A stretch of 64,000 nucleotides of DNA from Cellulosimicrobium sp. CUA-896 (GCF_001942335.1 NZ_MKKH01000004.1:1-64000), one strand, 5' to 3'; positions 47,420-57,605 are shown, counted from the first letter of the stretch. Numbers and translations are program-made. Notes: generated from the sequence alone by a model not told the origin.

Positions 47420-48271
47420 CTACTGGCGCCGCCGTCGCGAGAAGACCCATGCCGCGCCGACGAGGAACACGACGACCAGGCCCGCGCACCACGCGAGGGC
47501 GAGGGCCGCCGTCGGCCCCAGGTCCGCGACGGGCTGCGCGTCGCTGCCCAGGCCGACGAGCAGGCCGCGGATCGTCTCGATCACGGGCGTGACGGGCTGG
47601 TGCTCGGCAAAACCGCGCAGCCACGCAGGCATGGTCCCCGGCGGGACGAACGCGCTCGACACGTACGGCAGGAACAGCATGAAGAAGCCGAACCCGCCGG
47701 CGGCGGCGGGCGAGCGCACGAGCACGCCGAGGAACGTCGCGACGCACGTGACGGCGACGATGTACGCCACGATCACGCCGACGGCCGCCAGCCACTCGAG
47801 CGCCGTCGCGTCGGACCGGAAGCCGAGCACGTGGGCGACGCCGAGCACCACCGCGGTGGTCACGAGGTTCTTCACGACGCTCGCCACGACGTGGCCCACG
47901 AGCACGGTCGCGCTCGCGATCGGCATGGACCGGAAGCGGTCCATGATGCCGCCGGACATGTCCTGCTCCACCGCGATCGCGGTGTTCGACGCCCCGTACC
48001 CCGCGCACAGCAGGACGATCCCGGGCGTGGCGTACGTGAGGTAGTCCGTGCCCACGGACATCGCGCCGCCGAACACGTACACGAACAGCACCATGAGCAT
48101 CACGGGCAGGACCAGGGCGAGGAGCAGCTCGTCGGGCTCGCGCCGCACGAGGCGCAGCGAGCGCCCGATCATCGCGGACGTGTCGGTGAGCACGTGCCTC
48201 CCCGGGCGGGCGGCGGGAGCGGGACGGCGCGGCCGGGTGCCCGACGGCGCGGGCAGGGTCGGGGCGGTCAT
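47420..48271 (-). CDS. ABC-2 type exporter permease (DrrB-like)
   Basis: A 283-residue membrane protein of the ABC-2 family with six helices. It contains FVYVFGGAMSVGTDYLTYAT, GGIMDRFRSMPIASATVLVG and the conserved end LPYVSSAFVPPGTMPAWLRG. It overlaps the ATPase gene by four bases. Together they resemble daunorubicin-type DrrAB drug exporters. Confidence 0.85.
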   Translation of the reverse strand: MTAPTLPAPSGTRPRRPAPAARPGRHVLTDTSAMIGRSLRLVRREPDELLLALVLPVMLMVLFVYVFGGAMSVGTDYLTYATPGIVLLCAGYGASNTAIAVEQDMSGGIMDRFRSMPIASATVLVGHVVASVVKNLVTTAVVLGVAHVLGFRSDATALEWLAAVGVIVAYIVAVTCVATFLGVLVRSPAAAGGFGFFMLFLPYVSSAFVPPGTMPAWLRGFAEHQPVTPVIETIRGLLVGLGSDAQPVADLGPTAALALAWCAGLVVVFLVGAAWVFSRRRRQ

Positions 48272-49224
48272 GCCGCGGCCTCCTCGTCCCGGGTCCGGGC
48301 GGCGTGCCCGGTCAGCGTGAGGAACACGTCGTCGAGCGTGGGCGCCCGCACCTCCCAGCGCTCGGGCTCGACCCCGACCGCCGCCGCGACGGCGGCGAGC
48401 ACGTCGCGCACGTGCGCGACGGACCCGTCGGTCGGCACGCGCAGCACGCGGCCGTCCGGCGTGGCCCCCACGAGTCCGACCCGCGCGACGTCCTCCGCCG
48501 AGGTGAAGGTCAGCTCGACCGCCGCGTCGCCGACACGGCGCTTGAGCTCGACGGGAGCGCCCTCCGCGACGACGCGCCCGTCGTCGATGAGCGCGACGCG
48601 GTCGGCGAGCTGGTCGGCCTCCTCGAGGTACTGCGTGGTGAGGAACAGGCTCGTGCCGTCGGCGACGACCTCGCGCACGACCTCCCACATGGTCTGGCGG
48701 CTGCGCGGGTCGAGGCCGGTGGTCGGCTCGTCGAGGAACATCACGCGCGGTCGCGTGAGCAGGCCAGCCGCGAGGTCGAGGCGGCGGCGCATCCCGCCCG
48801 AGTAGGTGCCGACGCGGCGGTCCGCCGCGTCGCCGAGGTCGAACGCGTGCAGCAGGTCGTCGACCCGGCCGCGCACGAAGCGACGCGGCAGGTGCGCGAG
48901 TCGCCCCATCATCGTGAGGTTCTCCCGGGCGGACTGCTTCTCGTCGACGGCCGCGGACTGGCCGGTGAGGCTGATGACCTGGCGCACGCGCGCGGCGTCG
49001 TGGACGACGTCGTACCCGGCGACCATCGCGGTCCCGCCGTCGGGGCGCAGGAGCGTCGAGAGGATGCGCACGGTCGTCGTCTTGCCGGCGCCGTTCGGAC
49101 CGAGCAGCGCGAGGACCTCGCCCTCGGCGAGCGTGACGTCGACGCCGTCGAGCACGCGGACGGGTCGCCGTGCGCTGCCATAGCTCTTGCGCAGGCCCGT
49201 GGCCCGGACCAGGGGTGGGGACAT
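48268..49224 (-). CDS. ABC exporter ATPase (DrrA-like)
   Basis: The 318-residue ATPase has Walker A GPNGAGKTT, a Q-loop in VISLTGQSAAVDE, signature YSGGMRRRLDLA, Walker B VMFLDEPTTGLD, a switch region LTTQYLEEADQLAD and a DrrA-like C-terminal domain ending in APTLDDVFLTLTG. ATG 49224 follows GGAGGA. It is divergent from a TetR-type regulator, a common arrangement for drug-efflux control. Confidence 0.87.
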   Translation of the reverse strand: MSPPLVRATGLRKSYGSARRPVRVLDGVDVTLAEGEVLALLGPNGAGKTTTVRILSTLLRPDGGTAMVAGYDVVHDAARVRQVISLTGQSAAVDEKQSARENLTMMGRLAHLPRRFVRGRVDDLLHAFDLGDAADRRVGTYSGGMRRRLDLAAGLLTRPRVMFLDEPTTGLDPRSRQTMWEVVREVVADGTSLFLTTQYLEEADQLADRVALIDDGRVVAEGAPVELKRRVGDAAVELTFTSAEDVARVGLVGATPDGRVLRVPTDGSVAHVRDVLAAVAAAVGVEPERWEVRAPTLDDVFLTLTGHAARTRDEEAAA

Positions 49225-49250
49225 GGCTGCTCCTCCGTGTGAGGCCGTGG

Positions 49251-49290
49251 TGAAACTGTTTATGGGCAAAACGTTTCTGTTTACGGTAGA
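49251..49290. promoter_or_regulatory. Divergent promoter/operator between drrA-like and tetR-like genes
   Basis: An AT-rich island with two CTGTTTA repeats (49257 and 49278 regions) and the palindrome AAACGTTT. It lies 27 bp upstream of the ATPase start and 35 bp before the TetR start. Likely the TetR operator. Confidence 0.5.
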
Positions 49291-49324
49291 CACGGTTGCA
49301 GGTCCGGTCAAGACCCGGGAGAAG

Positions 49325-50203
49325 ATGGCGCCATGGCGGAGGACGGTGCGACCACGACAGGCCCGCCACCGGGCGGCGACCCCGGCAGCGCCGGCCTCCA
49401 CCACGCTCCAGCGGCTCTGGCGGCGCGACGCACCCCGCCGTCGCGGGCCCAAGCCCGCCCTCAGCATCGACCAGGTGGTGCGCGCCGCGATCGAGGTCGC
49501 CGACGCCGAAGGGCTCGACGCGGTGTCGATGGCGCGCGTCGCCGAGTCACTCGGCTACTCCTCGATGGCGCTCTACCGGTACGTCGCGAGCAAGGACGAG
49601 CTGCTCGCGCTCATGGCCGACGCCGCCGCGGCCGACTTCGAGCTCCCCCCGTTCCCCGACGGCGACTGGCGCGCGGGCCTCGAGGCGTGGACGCGCGCGC
49701 AGATCGACGGCGCCCTCGCGCGGCCGTGGTTCCTCGACCTGCCGCTCGCGACGGTCCAGCTCGGGCCGAACCGTCTGCGCTGGGTCGACGCGGCGTTCTC
49801 GATCCTGCGCGACCTCGAGCTCACCGTCGACGAGAAGCTCCAGATCGTCGGGCTCCTCGCCCAGCACGTGCTCGGCGAGGGCCGCGTCCAGGTCGAGACG
49901 CGACGCGCCGCAGCGGACGCCGTGCGGCGCGAGCACGGGCTTCCGGCGAGCACCCCGGAGTCCGAGCTCGACCCGGACGCGCTCGACCGCGCGAACCCCT
50001 ACTACGACTTCGAGACGGTCCTCGCGCACCTCGCGAGCCCCGACGCGTACCCGGAGCTCTACGCCGCGCTCGCAGGCGCCCCGCAGCCGCCCGGCTCACC
50101 CCGGCACGAGGACCTGTGGGAGGACGACATCGACGTCGGCCTGCAGATCGTGCTCGACGGCGTCTCGGCGTTCGTCGAGCAGCGGATCGCCTCCCGGCGC
50201 TGA
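49325..50203 (+). CDS. TetR-family repressor
   Basis: About 290 residues with a TetR DNA-binding domain (IDQVVRAAIEVADAEGLDAV, then SMARVAESLGYSSMALYRYV) and a TetR_C ligand domain (RPWFLDLPLATVQLGPNRLR). The start is uncertain: ATG 49325 keeps one frame throughout, but ATG 49333 in the next frame gives a more protein-like N-terminus (MAEDGATTTGPPPGGDP) and would need a one-base correction near 49390. It probably represses the divergent DrrAB-like exporter. Confidence 0.82.
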   Translation: MAPWRRTVRPRQARHRAATPAAPASTTLQRLWRRDAPRRRGPKPALSIDQVVRAAIEVADAEGLDAVSMARVAESLGYSSMALYRYVASKDELLALMADAAAADFELPPFPDGDWRAGLEAWTRAQIDGALARPWFLDLPLATVQLGPNRLRWVDAAFSILRDLELTVDEKLQIVGLLAQHVLGEGRVQVETRRAAADAVRREHGLPASTPESELDPDALDRANPYYDFETVLAHLASPDAYPELYAALAGAPQPPGSPRHEDLWEDDIDVGLQIVLDGVSAFVEQRIASRR

Positions 50204-50241
50204 CCGTCCGCGCCGCCCGGGCGACGACTTCTCCTCGGGGT

Positions 50242-50268
50242 ATCTACTTGCCTACATGGAAAGTAGAT
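50242..50268. promoter_or_regulatory. Inverted repeat operator before membrane/regulator pair
   Basis: ATCTACTT (50242-50249) and AAGTAGAT (50261-50268) are perfect 8-bp inverted arms with an 11-bp spacer, in a locally AT-rich stretch directly before the membrane protein start. It is the probable binding site of the winged-helix protein encoded downstream. Confidence 0.65.
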
Positions 50269-50283
50269 GCTTCCATGGCAGGC

Positions 50284-50739
50284 ATGAGCGACACGACACC
50301 GGACCCCGAGCTCGACCCCCGGCGGGACCTCGACCGCGCGGATCGCCTCGCCGCCCGCACGCGCACCGCCGCCTGGCGATGGGTGCGCGCGTACCTCACC
50401 GGCTGGGCGGCGGGAAGCGTCGCCCTGGTGCTGCTCATCGGCCTCGGCGGCCCGGTCGGCACGGTCGTCGGTCTCGCCGCGTGGGCCGCGCTCGTCGGCG
50501 TCGGCGTGGCGTGGGCACGCCGCCAGGGCTTCACGGTCGCCGCCGCCGGACGACGCATCGGGGTGGGCGCCGGGCTGTGGGCCGCCGTCTACGGGATCGT
50601 GCTCGCCGTCGGGCTGCCGACGGCGGCCGGCGAGCCCGCGTACTGGGTCCCCGCCGCCGGGGTCAGCGCCCTCCCCCTGCTCGCGGCGCGTGGTGGCCGG
50701 CGCCGTCGGCCACCGAGACGCACACCCCGGCGGCAGCCG
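50284..50739 (+). CDS. Small membrane protein upstream of a winged-helix regulator
   Basis: About 152 residues with a charged N-terminus (DPRRDLDRADRLAARTRTAA) and four hydrophobic segments, including VALVLLIGLGGPVGTVVGLA. The frame stays open into the next gene without a stop, but the junction has an ATGA at 50740, so two overlapping genes with a small indel near 50690 are more likely than a fusion. ATG 50275 is an alternative start. Function is unknown. Confidence 0.6.
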
Positions 50740-51069
50740 ATGACGACGCCTGCCGGCCACCCCCGCCACGACCTCGACGAGCTGCTCCAGTCCGCCGTCC
50801 GGCTCTCCGTCGTCGCGGCGCTCGCGGGTGTGGACAAGGCGGACTTCCGCAGCCTCCGCGACACGGTCGAGGTGACGGACCCGACCCTGTCGAAGAACCT
50901 CGCGACCCTCGAGGCGGCCGGGTACGTCGCGCTCTCCAAGGACCGTGCCGGACGCCGGCCCCGCACCTGGGTACGGCTGACGCCCGCGGGCCGGACCGCG
51001 CTGGACGCGCACCTCGCCGCGCTCCGGGCCATCGCGACGGTGAAGGTCCCGCGCCCCGACGACGACTGA
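50740..51069 (+). CDS. Winged-helix transcriptional regulator (MarR/PadR-like)
   Basis: A 109-residue single-domain regulator. The helix-turn-helix is in LRDTVEVTDPTLSKNLATLE, and the wing follows in SKDRAGRRPRTWVRLTPAGR. Members of this family commonly sit after a small membrane protein gene and control both. The palindrome ATCTACTT-N11-AAGTAGAT before the operon is the likely target. Confidence 0.78.
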   Translation: MTTPAGHPRHDLDELLQSAVRLSVVAALAGVDKADFRSLRDTVEVTDPTLSKNLATLEAAGYVALSKDRAGRRPRTWVRLTPAGRTALDAHLAALRAIATVKVPRPDDD

Positions 51070-51173
51070 GCCGCGCGCGTCGAGACCGTGCACAGCCCCG
51101 GACGACGAGGGGTTCCTCCACAGGAACCCGGCGGCGGTGGTGGCGTGTCGGCCGCTCGCGGCACAGTGACGCC

Positions 51174-51799
51174 ATGACGACCGACGCCTCCGCCGAGCCC
51201 ACGACCTCGCTCGCCGCGCCCGACGACGCCCCGGCCGCTCCCCCGCCCGGAGCCCGCTGCTTCGCGACGGCGACCCGCTGTACGAGGAGTACCACGACAC
51301 GGAGTGGGCGGTGCCCGTCCACGGCGAGGAGGCGCTGTACGAGCGCCTGGCGCTCGAGGGCTTCCAGTCGGGGCTGTCGTGGATCACGGTGCTGCGCAAG
51401 CGGCCCGCGTTCCGCGAGGCGTTCGCCGGCTTCGACCCGGAGGCGGTCGCGCGCTTCGGGGAGGACGACGTCGCGCGTCTGCTCGCGGACGCGGGCATCA
51501 TCCGCAACCGGCAGAAGATCGAGGCGACGATCGGCAACGCCCGCGCGCTGCTCGCGCTGCACGAGCGCGGTCGCACGCTCGACGCGATGCTCTGGTCCTT
51601 CGCCCCTCCCCCGCGCGCGGAGCGCCCGCGCTCGTGGACCGACGTGCCGTCGTGGACGAGCGAGTCGGTTGCGCTGTCGAAGGCGCTGAAGAAGGAGGGG
51701 TTCCGGTTCGTCGGTCCGACCACCGCGTACGCCGCCATGCAGGCGTGCGGGCTCGTCGACGACCACCTCGCCACGTGTCCGGTCGTGACAGGGCGGTAG
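51174..51799 (+). CDS. tag: DNA-3-methyladenine glycosylase I, one frameshift
   Basis: Removes 3-methyladenine from alkylated DNA. Family motifs are RCF near the start, DGDPLYEEYHDTEW, EGFQSGLSWITVLRKR and AMQACGLVDDHLATC. The zinc ligands Cys, His, His and Cys are all present. The first ~30 codons from ATG 51174 are a Pro/Ala-rich extension in another frame. A lost base near 51263 separates RCF from DGDPLYEE. The stop is in a tandem repeat region. Confidence 0.87.
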
Positions 51800-51871
51800 T
51801 GACAGGGCGGTCGTGACGCGGCGGTCGTGACCGGGCGTCGTGACCGGGCGTCGTGACCGGGTGCCCGCGCG
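51783..51871 (+). repeat. Tandem 14-16 bp repeats at the end of tag
   Basis: About six imperfect units of the type GGTCGTGACAGGGC or GTCGTGACCGGGC run from the last codons of tag into the intergenic space before the serine dehydratase gene. No unique spacers are present, so it is not a CRISPR. Units resemble those at 59954-60000. Confidence 0.65.
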
Positions 51872-51919
51872 GCACCCCCCAGGCGCCCACATCGTGAGAC
51901 GAGGTGCGACGATGGGGGC

Positions 51920-53401
51920 ATGAGCTCGTACGTGTCCGTCCTCGACCTGTTCTCCGTGGGCCTCGGCCCGTCGAGCTCGCACACCGTCGGGCCGATGCGT
52001 GCCGCGACGGCGTTCGTCACCGCGCTGGCGGACCGCGGCGAGCTCGCCCGCGTGTCGGGGGTCCGGGTGGTGCTGTGCGGGTCGCTCGGAGCCACCGGGG
52101 TCGGGCACGGCACGCCGGACGCCGTGGTCGCCGGCCTCGTGGGGCTCGACCCGGAGACGTGCGACCCCGACCTGGTCCCCGGCCGCTGGGAGAAGCTCGG
52201 CGACGGCGTGCGGCTGCCGCTGCTCGGGTGGCACGAGGTCGTCGTCGCGCAGGAGGACGTCCGCCTCGCGCCCCTCACCCGCATGCCCGGGCACCCCAAC
52301 GGCATGCGGTTCACCGCCGTCGCGGCGGACGGCGCGGTGGTCGCGGAGGGCGAGTTCTACTCCGTCGGCGGCGGGTTCGTGCTCACCGCGGACGAGATCA
52401 CCGCGGCGGCCGAGGCCGAGGCGGCCCAGCGCAGCGCCGAGGTCGCCGGCGACCGGACCGATGCCGCGGCGAGGGACGGCGCCCCCTCCCCGGAGCGGGC
52501 GGACGACGTGGGCGTCCCCTTCCCGTTCGCGAACGCGGCCGAGCTGCTGGCGCTGTGCGAGCGGGAGGGCACGTCCGTCGCCCGGCTCGCGTGGGCGAAC
52601 GAGGTGGCGCTGCGGCCGTCCGCCGACGTCGAGGCGGGCGTCGACCGCATCTGGGACACGATGAGCGCGTGCGTCGACGCGGGGCTCGAGCGCGAGGGCG
52701 TGCTCCCCGGTCGGCTCCAGGTCCGGCGTCGGGCGCGAGCGCAGCGCGAGCGCCTGGAGGCCCTCGAGCGGGACCCGTCGAGCGCGGCCGACCTGTCCAT
52801 CGAGTGGCTGCAGGCGTTCGCCATGGCGGTCAACGAGGAGAACGCCGACGGGCGCCGCGTCGTCACGGCGCCGACGAACGGCGCCGCGGGGATCATCCCC
52901 GCCGTCGGGCGGCACTTCCTGCGCACCCACCCCGACGTCGCGGAGGACGGCGAGCGCCGCCGTCGGGCCATGCGGACGTACCTGCTGACGGCGGCCGCCA
53001 TCGGCGCGCTCTACAAGCGCAACGCGTCCATCTCCGGCGCGGAGGCGGGCTGCCAGGGCGAGGTCGGGTCCGCGTGCTCGATGGCCGCGGGCGCCCTGTG
53101 CGCCGTGGTCGGCGGCACCCCGGCACAGGTGGAGAACGCCGCGGAGATCGCCATGGAGCACAACCTCGGGCTCACGTGCGACCCCGTCGGCGGGCTCGTC
53201 CAGGTGCCGTGCATCGAGCGCAACGCCATCGCGGCGTGCACCGCCGTGTCCGCCGCCCGTCTCGCGCTCCAGGGCGACGGCTCGCACGTCGTCTCGCTCG
53301 ACACCGTCATCGAGACCATGCGCCAGACCGGCGCCGACATGTCGTCGAAGTACAAGGAGACGTCGACGGGTGGCCTCGCGGTCAACGTCATCGAGTGCTG
53401 A
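51920..53401 (+). CDS. sdaA: L-serine ammonia-lyase (iron-sulfur type)
   Basis: This 493-residue enzyme converts L-serine to pyruvate and ammonia with a [4Fe-4S] cluster. The N-terminal beta domain starts [20 protein letters not shown], and the catalytic alpha domain has [14 protein letters not shown]. Candidate cluster cysteines are in [15 protein letters not shown] (about 377 and 387) and GLTCDPVGG (about 419). It ends NVIEC, with the C-terminal Cys that enters the active site in this family. Alpha and beta domains are fused as is usual in actinobacteria. The stop region is duplicated just downstream. Confidence 0.92.
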   Translation: MSSYVSVLDLFSVGLGPSSSHTVGPMRAATAFVTALADRGELARVSGVRVVLCGSLGATGVGHGTPDAVVAGLVGLDPETCDPDLVPGRWEKLGDGVRLPLLGWHEVVVAQEDVRLAPLTRMPGHPNGMRFTAVAADGAVVAEGEFYSVGGGFVLTADEITAAAEAEAAQRSAEVAGDRTDAAARDGAPSPERADDVGVPFPFANAAELLALCEREGTSVARLAWANEVALRPSADVEAGVDRIWDTMSACVDAGLEREGVLPGRLQVRRRARAQRERLEALERDPSSAADLSIEWLQAFAMAVNEENADGRRVVTAPTNGAAGIIPAVGRHFLRTHPDVAEDGERRRRAMRTYLLTAAAIGALYKRNASISGAEAGCQGEVGSACSMAAGALCAVVGGTPAQVENAAEIAMEHNLGLTCDPVGGLVQVPCIERNAIAACTAVSAARLALQGDGSHVVSLDTVIETMRQTGADMSSKYKETSTGGLAVNVIEC

Positions 53402-53496
53402 GCCGGAGCGCAGCGGAGCAAGCGCAGGCTCCAGCACGACCACCAGCATCGAGTGCTGAGTGCTGAGTGCTGAGTGCTGAGCCGGAGCGCAGCGGA
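53389..53496 (+). repeat. Duplicated sdaA stop region with heptamer expansion
   Basis: CATCGAGTGCTGA and GCCGGAGCGCAGCGGA form the last codons and 3' flank of the serine dehydratase gene (53389-53417). Both parts recur at 53447-53496, but there GTGCTGA is present four times in tandem (53453-53480). Confidence 0.8.
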
Positions 53497-53507
53497 GGTC
53501 CGCGCGT

Positions 53508-53602
53508 CAGGGGGTGGGACGTGCCGGGTCTACCATCCGCGCCCTCGTTCCTCGGGCGCTCCCGCCACGACCCACCACCGACCCGGCACGTCCCACCCCC
53601 TG
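53508..53602. mobile_element. 95-bp MITE-like element
   Basis: Perfect 23-bp terminal inverted repeats (53508-53530 and 53580-53602, starting CAGGGGGTGGGACGTGCC) enclose a 49-bp core. The core (53533-53570) closely matches the inverted repeat copies inside hrpA at 30141-30200 and 30331-30389. There is no ORF and no obvious target-site duplication. It could be a nonautonomous mobile element or a REP-like hairpin. Confidence 0.6.
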
Positions 53603-53635
53603 CCCCGCTCGCCGGCCTGTCCATCCGCGCCCAGA

Positions 53636-53680
53636 ACGACGTTGGTGCCGTTATCCCGCGGATAACGGCACCAACGTCGT
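53636..53680. terminator. Perfect 21-bp-arm palindrome between convergent genes
   Basis: Arms ACGACGTTGGTGCCGTTATC(C) and complement around a 3-nt CGC loop, 16 bp from the stop of the leftward hydrolase gene. It shares ACGASGTTGGTGYCG with the palindrome at 12821-12875. Its position suggests a bidirectional terminator, though a perfect 21-bp stem is longer than most. Confidence 0.7.
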
Positions 53681-53695
53681 GTTCGGCCGGGCGGG

Positions 53696-56600
53696 TCAGC
53701 CGCAGGTGGCCGCCTCGTACGCGTGCGTGGTGGTCACGCCGCCGGCGGTGACCGTGGCCTCACCGGCGTCGACGTCCGTGGATCGGACGGCGAACGCTGG
53801 TAGAGGCTCTTGCCGGGTGCGACGGCGTCGGACGCCTTCGACCCGTAGGCGGTCGACAGCTCGACCGGGACGGCCGCGTCGGACGTGTTCGTCGCGCGCA
53901 CGGCGAGGTACGCCTTGCCCGCGAGGCACCGGACCTGCGTCGTGACCTCGACGGGGCTGGCGGGCGTCGACGCCGTCGCGCTCAGCGGCGAGACGGTGAT
54001 GCGGTCGACGATCGGCGCCTCGTCGCCCGCAGGTTGTAGTCCGCGGGCCACGTCTCGGACGCCAGCGTCTCGCCGTCCCAGTTCGTCGCCTCCTCGGAGC
54101 GCAGGGAGATCGTGTTCTCACCCTCGGCGAGGTCGAGCACGACCGTGCGCTCCCAGAAGTTGTTCTCGTGGAACGTCGGGACGAACAGCACGCGCTGCGC
54201 GTCGCCGGAGTTCACCGTGATGTCGGCGTGCCGCGCGACGGGGTTCGGGTTGTAGTGGGTCCCGTCCACCTGCTCCGGGTTGGAGAAGCGGAACACGACC
54301 GCGTGCGCCCCGGCCTCCGTCGCGTCGACGGTGAACGTCAGGGAGCTGTCGTTCCCCGGCGCGCCGCCCACACCGGCGACCGCCTGGCCGCCTTCCGCGA
54401 GGGAGAGGTCGACGACGGCGGCGGACCCGGTGAGCTCCGCGTCCTCCGCCTGGTACTCGGTCGCGGGGAGCACGCCCTCGCCCGGGCCGACGGTGAGGCG
54501 GTCGAGCACGAGCCCGTCCGCACCGCCGGTGACGACCACCTCGTTGACGCCGCCCTGCAGGTGCGCGGCGACCTCCTGGCCGTCGGCGAGCCCGAGCACG
54601 TCGTGGTCGTTGACCGTGAGCGTGCCGTCGCCACCGTCGAGCAGGTCCACGCCGAGCGTCGCCTCCGCGTCACGCTCGCCGTACACCCAGAACGTCGCCG
54701 TCTCGCCCTCGGCGAGCTCGACGCCGCCCGAGCCGGAGATCTCGCCCGCCTCGACGCCCGCGGGCGCCGTGTAGAGCGCGTCGCCACTTACGGTGGTCGC
54801 GAGCTCGGCCTCGTAGACGGCCGTGGCCGCGTCGGGGTTGGCGAGCGACAGCGTGATGCGGTCGACGATCGCGTCGCCCTGGGTCGCGCCGTTCCCCTCC
54901 GTGCTCTGCGCCGCGAGGGAGATGGTGTGCGTGCCGGCGGTCAGGTCGACGGTCGTGTCGGAGTGGTCCCAGACGACCCACTTGTAGCCGAGCGGGAGGA
55001 AGATCTCCTGCTCCTGCTCGCCGTCGACGCGCACGAACACGTTGGTCGGGCCCTGCTCCTGCACGAGACCGTAGGTGTTGAGACTGCTGGCGAAGACCGA
55101 GAGGTCGTACGTGCCGTCCTGGGGCACGGTGACCTCGAAGTCCAGCACGACGTCCGAGCCCGTGCGCAGGCCGCCGACGTCGTAGCCGCCGGACGTGTAG
55201 AACTTGCCGACGTCCGACGGCGAGCCCTCGGGACCGTTGCGCGTCCAGCCGCTGCCGGTGTGCGCGGCGTCCTCGGCCTCGTAGCTGCCCTGCCACAGGG
55301 TGGGCGTGGACGTCGTCGAGTCACCGGCGCCCGCGGGCGTCACGACGATCTCGTACGCGGAGGACTCCTCGAGCTGCGGGAGCGTCTCGCCGTCGAACTC
55401 GACGACGACCGTGCCGTCCACGACGGGCAGCGTGAGCTCGGCGAGGTGGCGGGGCTGCTCGGAGTCGCCGAGCTGGCCCGTCCACGGGATCTCGCGCACG
55501 AATGCGCGGACCTCGTCGCCGAACACGTCGGTCGGCACGTTCACCAGCTCGACGGGCGCGGCGCCGTCGGCCCCGCCGAGGATGGTGCGCGAGACGGCGC
55601 GCTCCTCGTCGAGCGACGAGACGCCCTGGAGCGTGTAGTTCTCGCCCGGGAACGGCGGGGTGACCTCGACGGTGTGGCCGCTCATCTGCGCGTACGCGTT
55701 GTACAGCCACCACTGGCCGTTGCCGCGGTTCTGCTGCACCGCCGAGTCCGAGAGGTTCCCGTTGATGTTCCAGAACGCGATCATCGCGTCGATCTTGGAG
55801 TCCTCGATCGCGGAGATCCACTGGATCATCTGGCCCGGGACGGACGTGTGGTAGTTGAACGCGTACTCGTTGACGTTGACCGGCAGCTCGGTGCCCTCGA
55901 GCTCCGTGCCGGCGAAGACGTCGGCCTCCCAGCCGCGGTACCGCTCGACGGAGTCGCGGATGTTCTGCGGGTGCGACAGCTCGTGCCACGTGATGATGTC
56001 CGGCACCGTGCCCGCCTCGACCGCGTGCTCGAGGAAGCCCTGCACCTGCCCGTACAGGACGCTCGTCCCCGGACCGGCGATGCGCATGTCGGGGTACGCG
56101 GCCTTGATCGTCCGGTACGTCTCGTCCCACGCGGCGAAGTAGTCGGTCGGGTCGTCAAGCCACGACGTGCCGTCGAGACTCCACTGGCCGGTGCCGAACA
56201 TGTTGCCCTCGGGCTCGTTGAACGGCTCGATGACGATGTTGTCGCGGTACTCCGGCTCGAGCTCGCCGATCTTGTCGAGCTGCTCGTCGAGCACGCGCGC
56301 GTAGTCGGCGAGCTTCTCCTCCGGGGTGTCGCCCGGCCACTGGTACGGGAAGCCGCGGTAGTAGTCGGTGACGCGCAGGTACACGTCGCCGTCGGTCGCG
56401 TCCGCGAGCGGCCGCACGACCTCGAGCGCGTCCGAACCCGGGTGCTGGGCGCCGTCCTGCGCCTTGGTCGCGACCGTGCGGACGTTCATGCCCTCGATGA
56501 GGTTGTCGGTCGGCATGCCCTCGCCGTACAGGCCGTAGAGCAGACCGGACGCTCCGCCGAGGAAGTCGCCCGTGTCCGTGCCGAGGTCGACGCGCAGCTC

Positions 56601-57605
56601 GCCGCGGTGCACGGTCACCTCCGCGGTGACCGGGGTCCCCCCGGCGTCGCCGGACACCGTGAACGTGCCCGTCGCCGCGTACTGCTCGGGCGCGACCTCG
56701 TCCCACACGACCGGGACCTCACGGTCGTAGCCGTCGGAGAACGAGCCGCGGACGGATTCCGGCAGCTCCGGCGCGACGCCGACCGTGGTGCGGATCTCGA
56801 ACGCGTCGTCGGCGAGTCCGGTCGGGGTCGGGAGCTCGTCGCCGACGAGCTCGGCCACCTGCTCCGCCGACAGCGCCGACCGGTAGACGCGGAAGTCGTC
56901 CACCGCGCCGTCGAACAGCGGGTCCGGGTAGAACGACCGGCCGATGTAGCCGGCCGACGTCGCCCCCGACGTCAGCAGGTCGCGCGCCGCGATCGTCGTC
57001 GGCGCCGACGCGACGGCCACGCCGTCGAGGTAGGTCGTGACGCGGTCGGCCTGGGTGTCGAGCGTCGTGGTGAGGGTGACCCAGTCGCCGGCCTCGAGCG
57101 GGCCGTAGCCGGTGACCTGGGCCTCGCCGCCACCCCCGTTCGTCGTGACCGCGGTGCGCAGGCGGCCGTCGCCGTTCGACGGCGTCGTGAACAGGTAGCG
57201 CGAGGTGTTCGTGCCGAGGTCGTAGACCCGCTGCCAGGCGCCGCCCGTGCCGTCCCAGCGCACGCGCGCGGACACGGTCAGGTCGGTCGCGTCGGCGAGC
57301 GCGCCGCGCGGGATCGTCACGTAGCCGCCGCCGGAGCCGCCGGCCAGGTCGAGCGCGGTGCCGCCGCCCTCGGCGTCCACCACGGCGGTGCTCCCGGTGA
57401 TCGTGCCGTCGAGGCCGTTGCCGGAGGCGTCGGGGACCGTGGACCCCGCGACGTCGTCCATCGTGTAGTGCAGGTCGGGTTCGGGCGTCTGGGCGGACGC
57501 CGGCAGCGCGAGCGCGCCGCCGAGCATGCCGCCCGTGAGCGCCATGGTCGTGGACAGCGCGACCGCTGTCCGTCGCGGCGAGCGCCGCGAGGAAGTCGTG
57601 CTCAT
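53696..57605 (-). CDS. Large secreted clan GH-A glycoside hydrolase with LamG and CBM modules, two frameshifts
   Basis: About 1,303 residues. A signal peptide (1-39) is followed by a LamG-type concanavalin domain (about 40-235), an Ig-like domain (about 250-325), a TIM-barrel hydrolase (about 330-700), carbohydrate-binding modules of CBM6/35 type starting YEAEDAAHTG (about 760) and YQAEDAELTG (about 1010), and a C-terminal domain. The acid/base Glu is in IEPFNEPEGN and the nucleophile Glu in VNVNEYAFNY, as in GH39 and relatives. Frames shift near 54030 and 53800. It is last in the saccharide operon and probably releases oligosaccharides from arabinose- or xylose-containing polymers outside the cell. 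The exact family is not certain. Confidence 0.8.

Noticed and set aside
47420-50203. Antibiotic biosynthesis cluster with DrrAB-like self-resistance
   Set aside because: The exporter and TetR stand alone among housekeeping genes; such efflux pairs are common without biosynthesis.
51783-51871. Possible CRISPR array
   Set aside because: Short units are directly adjacent with no unique spacers, and there are no cas genes.
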